This document shows positions 50,522 through 52,309 of a stretch of DNA of 52,309 nucleotides, in pieces. The stretch spans positions 1 to 52,309 of the forward strand of contig CABRHX010000016.1 of assembly GCA_902470805.1 (NCBI GenBank). The letters are read 5' to 3'. The DNA is from an uncultured Collinsella sp. (GTDB lineage Bacteria; Actinomycetota; Coriobacteriia; Coriobacteriales; Coriobacteriaceae). Both the position numbers and the translations under genes were made by a program. Every line of letters starts with the position of its first letter. Position 1 is the stretch's first letter. Below the pieces are notes generated by a model that was given only the letters and a program-made list of their open reading frames with translations, was not told the origin of the DNA and did no database searches.

Positions 50522-52096
50522 ATGGGAAAGAAGCTCGATAAGAAGGCCAAAGCCGCCGTGGCAAAAGCCGCCAAGGGCATCAAGGCCGAGAAAGCCGTCA
50601 AGAAATTCCGCAAGCTCGAGGGCAAGCTGTGGACCCGCGAGTACCTGCTCAAGATTGCCGAGTTTGACGGCGCGACCATCGCCCCCGCCAACGGCGCCGC
50701 TGCCCGCGCAGACGCCATGGGTACGCTCGCCGGCGAGCATCATAAGCTCCTGACCAGCGAGAAGTCCGTTGAGCTCGTGCGTTCGCTGGCGCACGAGACG
50801 GTTGTGGGCGGAAAGATCGACGACCCGCAGCTGCTCGACGAGATCCGCGTGCTCGGCCGCGACCAGCGCGAGGCCGGCGCCATCCCCACCGAGGAGGCCG
50901 AGGCCTGGACCAGGCTCACCTGCGAGGCCGATGCCGTGTGGCACAAGGCCAAGACGGCCAATGACTGGGCAAGCTTTGAGCCCTATGTGGATAGAATCGT
51001 CGCCCAGCTTAAGCATCAGGCAGAGCTCATGGACCCCAAGCGCGATCCCTACGATGTTTGGCTCGACCAGTACGAGCGCGGCCTTTCCACCAAGAGCTTC
51101 GACGCGTTTTGCGACGAGGTCAAGGCCACGGTCGTGCCGCTCGTGCACGCCATCGGCGAGCGTGGCCAGCAGCCCGATGCCGACTTTTTGCACGCCCGCG
51201 TGCCCGAGGCCGCCCAGCGCGCCATGAGCTTCGACCTGATGAAGCTCGTCGGCCTGAACCTGGACGACACCACGCTTGCCTTTACCGAGCACCCGTTTAG
51301 CGAGGGCTTTGCCGTGGGTGACGCGCGCATCGCGACACACATCTACGAGGACGATTGCATCTCCAACGTCTACAGCATCATCCACGAGGCGGGGCACACC
51401 ATGTACGAGCTGGGCGTCAATCCCGCCTATGCGCGCACCTGTCTGGAGGGCGGCACCTCCATGGGCATCCACGAGAGCCAGAGCCGCTTCTTTGAGAACA
51501 CCGTAGGCCGCAGCCGTGCCTTTATGGGACCGCTGCTCGAGGTGCTGCGCCGCCACGCACCCGAGGTCTACGGCGACGTCGACGAGGACACGCTCTACCA
51601 CGCCGTGAACATCGCGCAGCCTTCGCTGATCCGCACCGAGGCCGACGAGCTCACCTATCCGCTGCACGTTATGGTGCGCTACGAGATCGAGCGCATGCTG
51701 TTTGCCGGCGAGGCCACAGCCAAGGATATCCCCGCGCTTTGGAATCGCTTCATGGATGAGTACCTGGGCATTCCGGTTCCCGACGACACGCGTGGTTGCC
51801 TGCAGGATACGCACTGGAGCGGCGGCTCGTTTGGCTACTTCCCCACCTATGCGCTGGGCAGCGCCTACGACGCCATGTTTGTGCCGGCCATGTGCCGCGA
51901 CGGCGTCGACCTTACCGGCGCCTGCGCGAGCGGCGACCTGACACCCGTCCGCGCCTGGCTGGGCGAGCACATTTGGCAGTGGGGCCGCGCCAAAGACGCG
52001 CCGGAACTCATCAAGGGCGCCTGCGGCATGGCCTTTGATGCCCGCTACTACTGCAGCTACCTGCAGGACAAGTTCACCACGCTCTACGAGCTGTAA
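50522..52096 (+). CDS. M32 metallocarboxypeptidase (Taq carboxypeptidase family)
   Basis: A 524-residue cytoplasmic zinc exopeptidase that removes C-terminal residues. The zinc site HEAGH (His near residue 288) is in IIHEAGHTMYELGVNP, and the third ligand is the Glu in IHESQSRFFENTVGRS. HPFSEGFAVGDARIAT and SGGSFGYFPTYALGSAYDAM are conserved in M32. A basic N-terminal stretch (KKLDKKAKAAVAKAAKG) is about 30 residues longer than usual. AAGGA lies about 8 nt before the ATG. It is divergent from the pheST leader. Confidence 0.95.
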   Translation: MGKKLDKKAKAAVAKAAKGIKAEKAVKKFRKLEGKLWTREYLLKIAEFDGATIAPANGAAARADAMGTLAGEHHKLLTSEKSVELVRSLAHETVVGGKIDDPQLLDEIRVLGRDQREAGAIPTEEAEAWTRLTCEADAVWHKAKTANDWASFEPYVDRIVAQLKHQAELMDPKRDPYDVWLDQYERGLSTKSFDAFCDEVKATVVPLVHAIGERGQQPDADFLHARVPEAAQRAMSFDLMKLVGLNLDDTTLAFTEHPFSEGFAVGDARIATHIYEDDCISNVYSIIHEAGHTMYELGVNPAYARTCLEGGTSMGIHESQSRFFENTVGRSRAFMGPLLEVLRRHAPEVYGDVDEDTLYHAVNIAQPSLIRTEADELTYPLHVMVRYEIERMLFAGEATAKDIPALWNRFMDEYLGIPVPDDTRGCLQDTHWSGGSFGYFPTYALGSAYDAMFVPAMCRDGVDLTGACASGDLTPVRAWLGEHIWQWGRAKDAPELIKGACGMAFDARYYCSYLQDKFTTLYEL

Positions 52097-52115
52097 GGCA
52101 TAACCGACACGCCAA

Positions 52116-52157
52116 CGCAAAGGGGACGCCGCGGAACCAATCCGCAGCGTCCCCTTT
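52116..52157 (+). terminator. Terminator of the M32 peptidase gene
   Basis: AAAGGGGACGC...GCGGA pairs with TCCGC...GCGTCCCCTTT, followed by TTTT. Confidence 0.85.
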
Positions 52158-52257
52158 TTTCACCCAATAACTAGGTACCCAATGACTAGTTCGTTGACGC
52201 TAATGTCTTGGCAACGTCAGCGAAAACGGCCCCAAGCGAGCAAGGTGACGTGAAATC

Positions 52258-52283
52258 AAAACCACCCCTAAAAGGGGTGGTTT
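52258..52283. terminator. Bidirectional terminator near the window end
   Basis: AAACCACCCCT pairs with AGGGGTGGTTT around a 3-4 nt loop. It probably ends a convergent gene beyond the window; no gene is visible between it and the M32 terminator. Confidence 0.6.
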
Positions 52284-52309
52284 GCTCTTAGGGTATAACC
52301 CTTGGATTT

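Noticed and set aside
50378..52120. 580-residue open frame on the minus strand
   Set aside because: Antisense to the M32 peptidase, which has its zinc motif and ribosome site.

Overview
The window looks like a chromosomal segment from a high-GC member of Coriobacteriia, most likely Collinsella or a close relative. This rests on the GC-rich codon use, the gene families and their order, and a Tad pilus locus of the Gram-positive type with no secretin. The genus is an inference from pattern, not from a search. No rRNA, CRISPR array, prophage or transposase was seen.

Layout. 1-2.7 kb: an acetyltransferase and a polysaccharide regulatory trio (chain-length protein, BY-kinase, PHP phosphatase). 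2.9-6.0 kb: PhoR/PhoB-type two-component system and a lone pstB with a candidate Pho box. 6.1-9.6 kb: a VanR/VanS-like pair divergent from a D,D-carboxypeptidase. 9.6-13.7 kb: tRNA-Ser(GCU), an 813-residue TPR-like protein, two tRNA-Arg(ACG) and a small protein behind a LexA-like box. 13.8-24.3 kb: housekeeping genes (serS, proC, rlmH, SPFH protein, tatD, rsmA, metG, rsmI), a GH5 protein, tRNA-Leu(CAG) and tRNA-Phe(GAA). 24.4-25.0 kb: a toxin-antitoxin pair whose toxin looks frameshifted. 25.0-34.6 kb: a 12-gene Tad/Flp pilus operon read leftward. 34.9-41.1 kb: rsgA, a calcium-type P-type ATPase and pyruvate kinase. 41.5-46.3 kb: a possible nuclease-like protein, a zinc phospholipase C-like protein and a nickel/cobalt ECF transporter (M, Q, O) behind a NikR-type operator. 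46.4-52.3 kb: pheST with a T-box leader and an M32 carboxypeptidase.

The strongest unexplained signal is a repeat architecture attached to the tRNA genes. At the Ser, Arg, Leu and Phe loci, the tRNA is followed by a GNAA-loop terminator, then a T-arm-like sequence in the opposite orientation, then about 100 bp with a conserved AAACGC/GCGTTT hairpin, and then a second truncated copy of the same tRNA's 3' end broken in the T-loop, with its own terminator. Other non-coding structures worth attention are two tandem hairpin units upstream of rsgA, a hairpin that would hide the ribosome binding site of the calcium ATPase, and a 23-bp inverted repeat at 41.3 kb.

Most genes run on the minus strand; the exceptions are dacA, a 57-residue membrane protein, pyk, the 357-residue possible nuclease and the M32 peptidase. 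All functional calls come from motif reading; no similarity search was possible.
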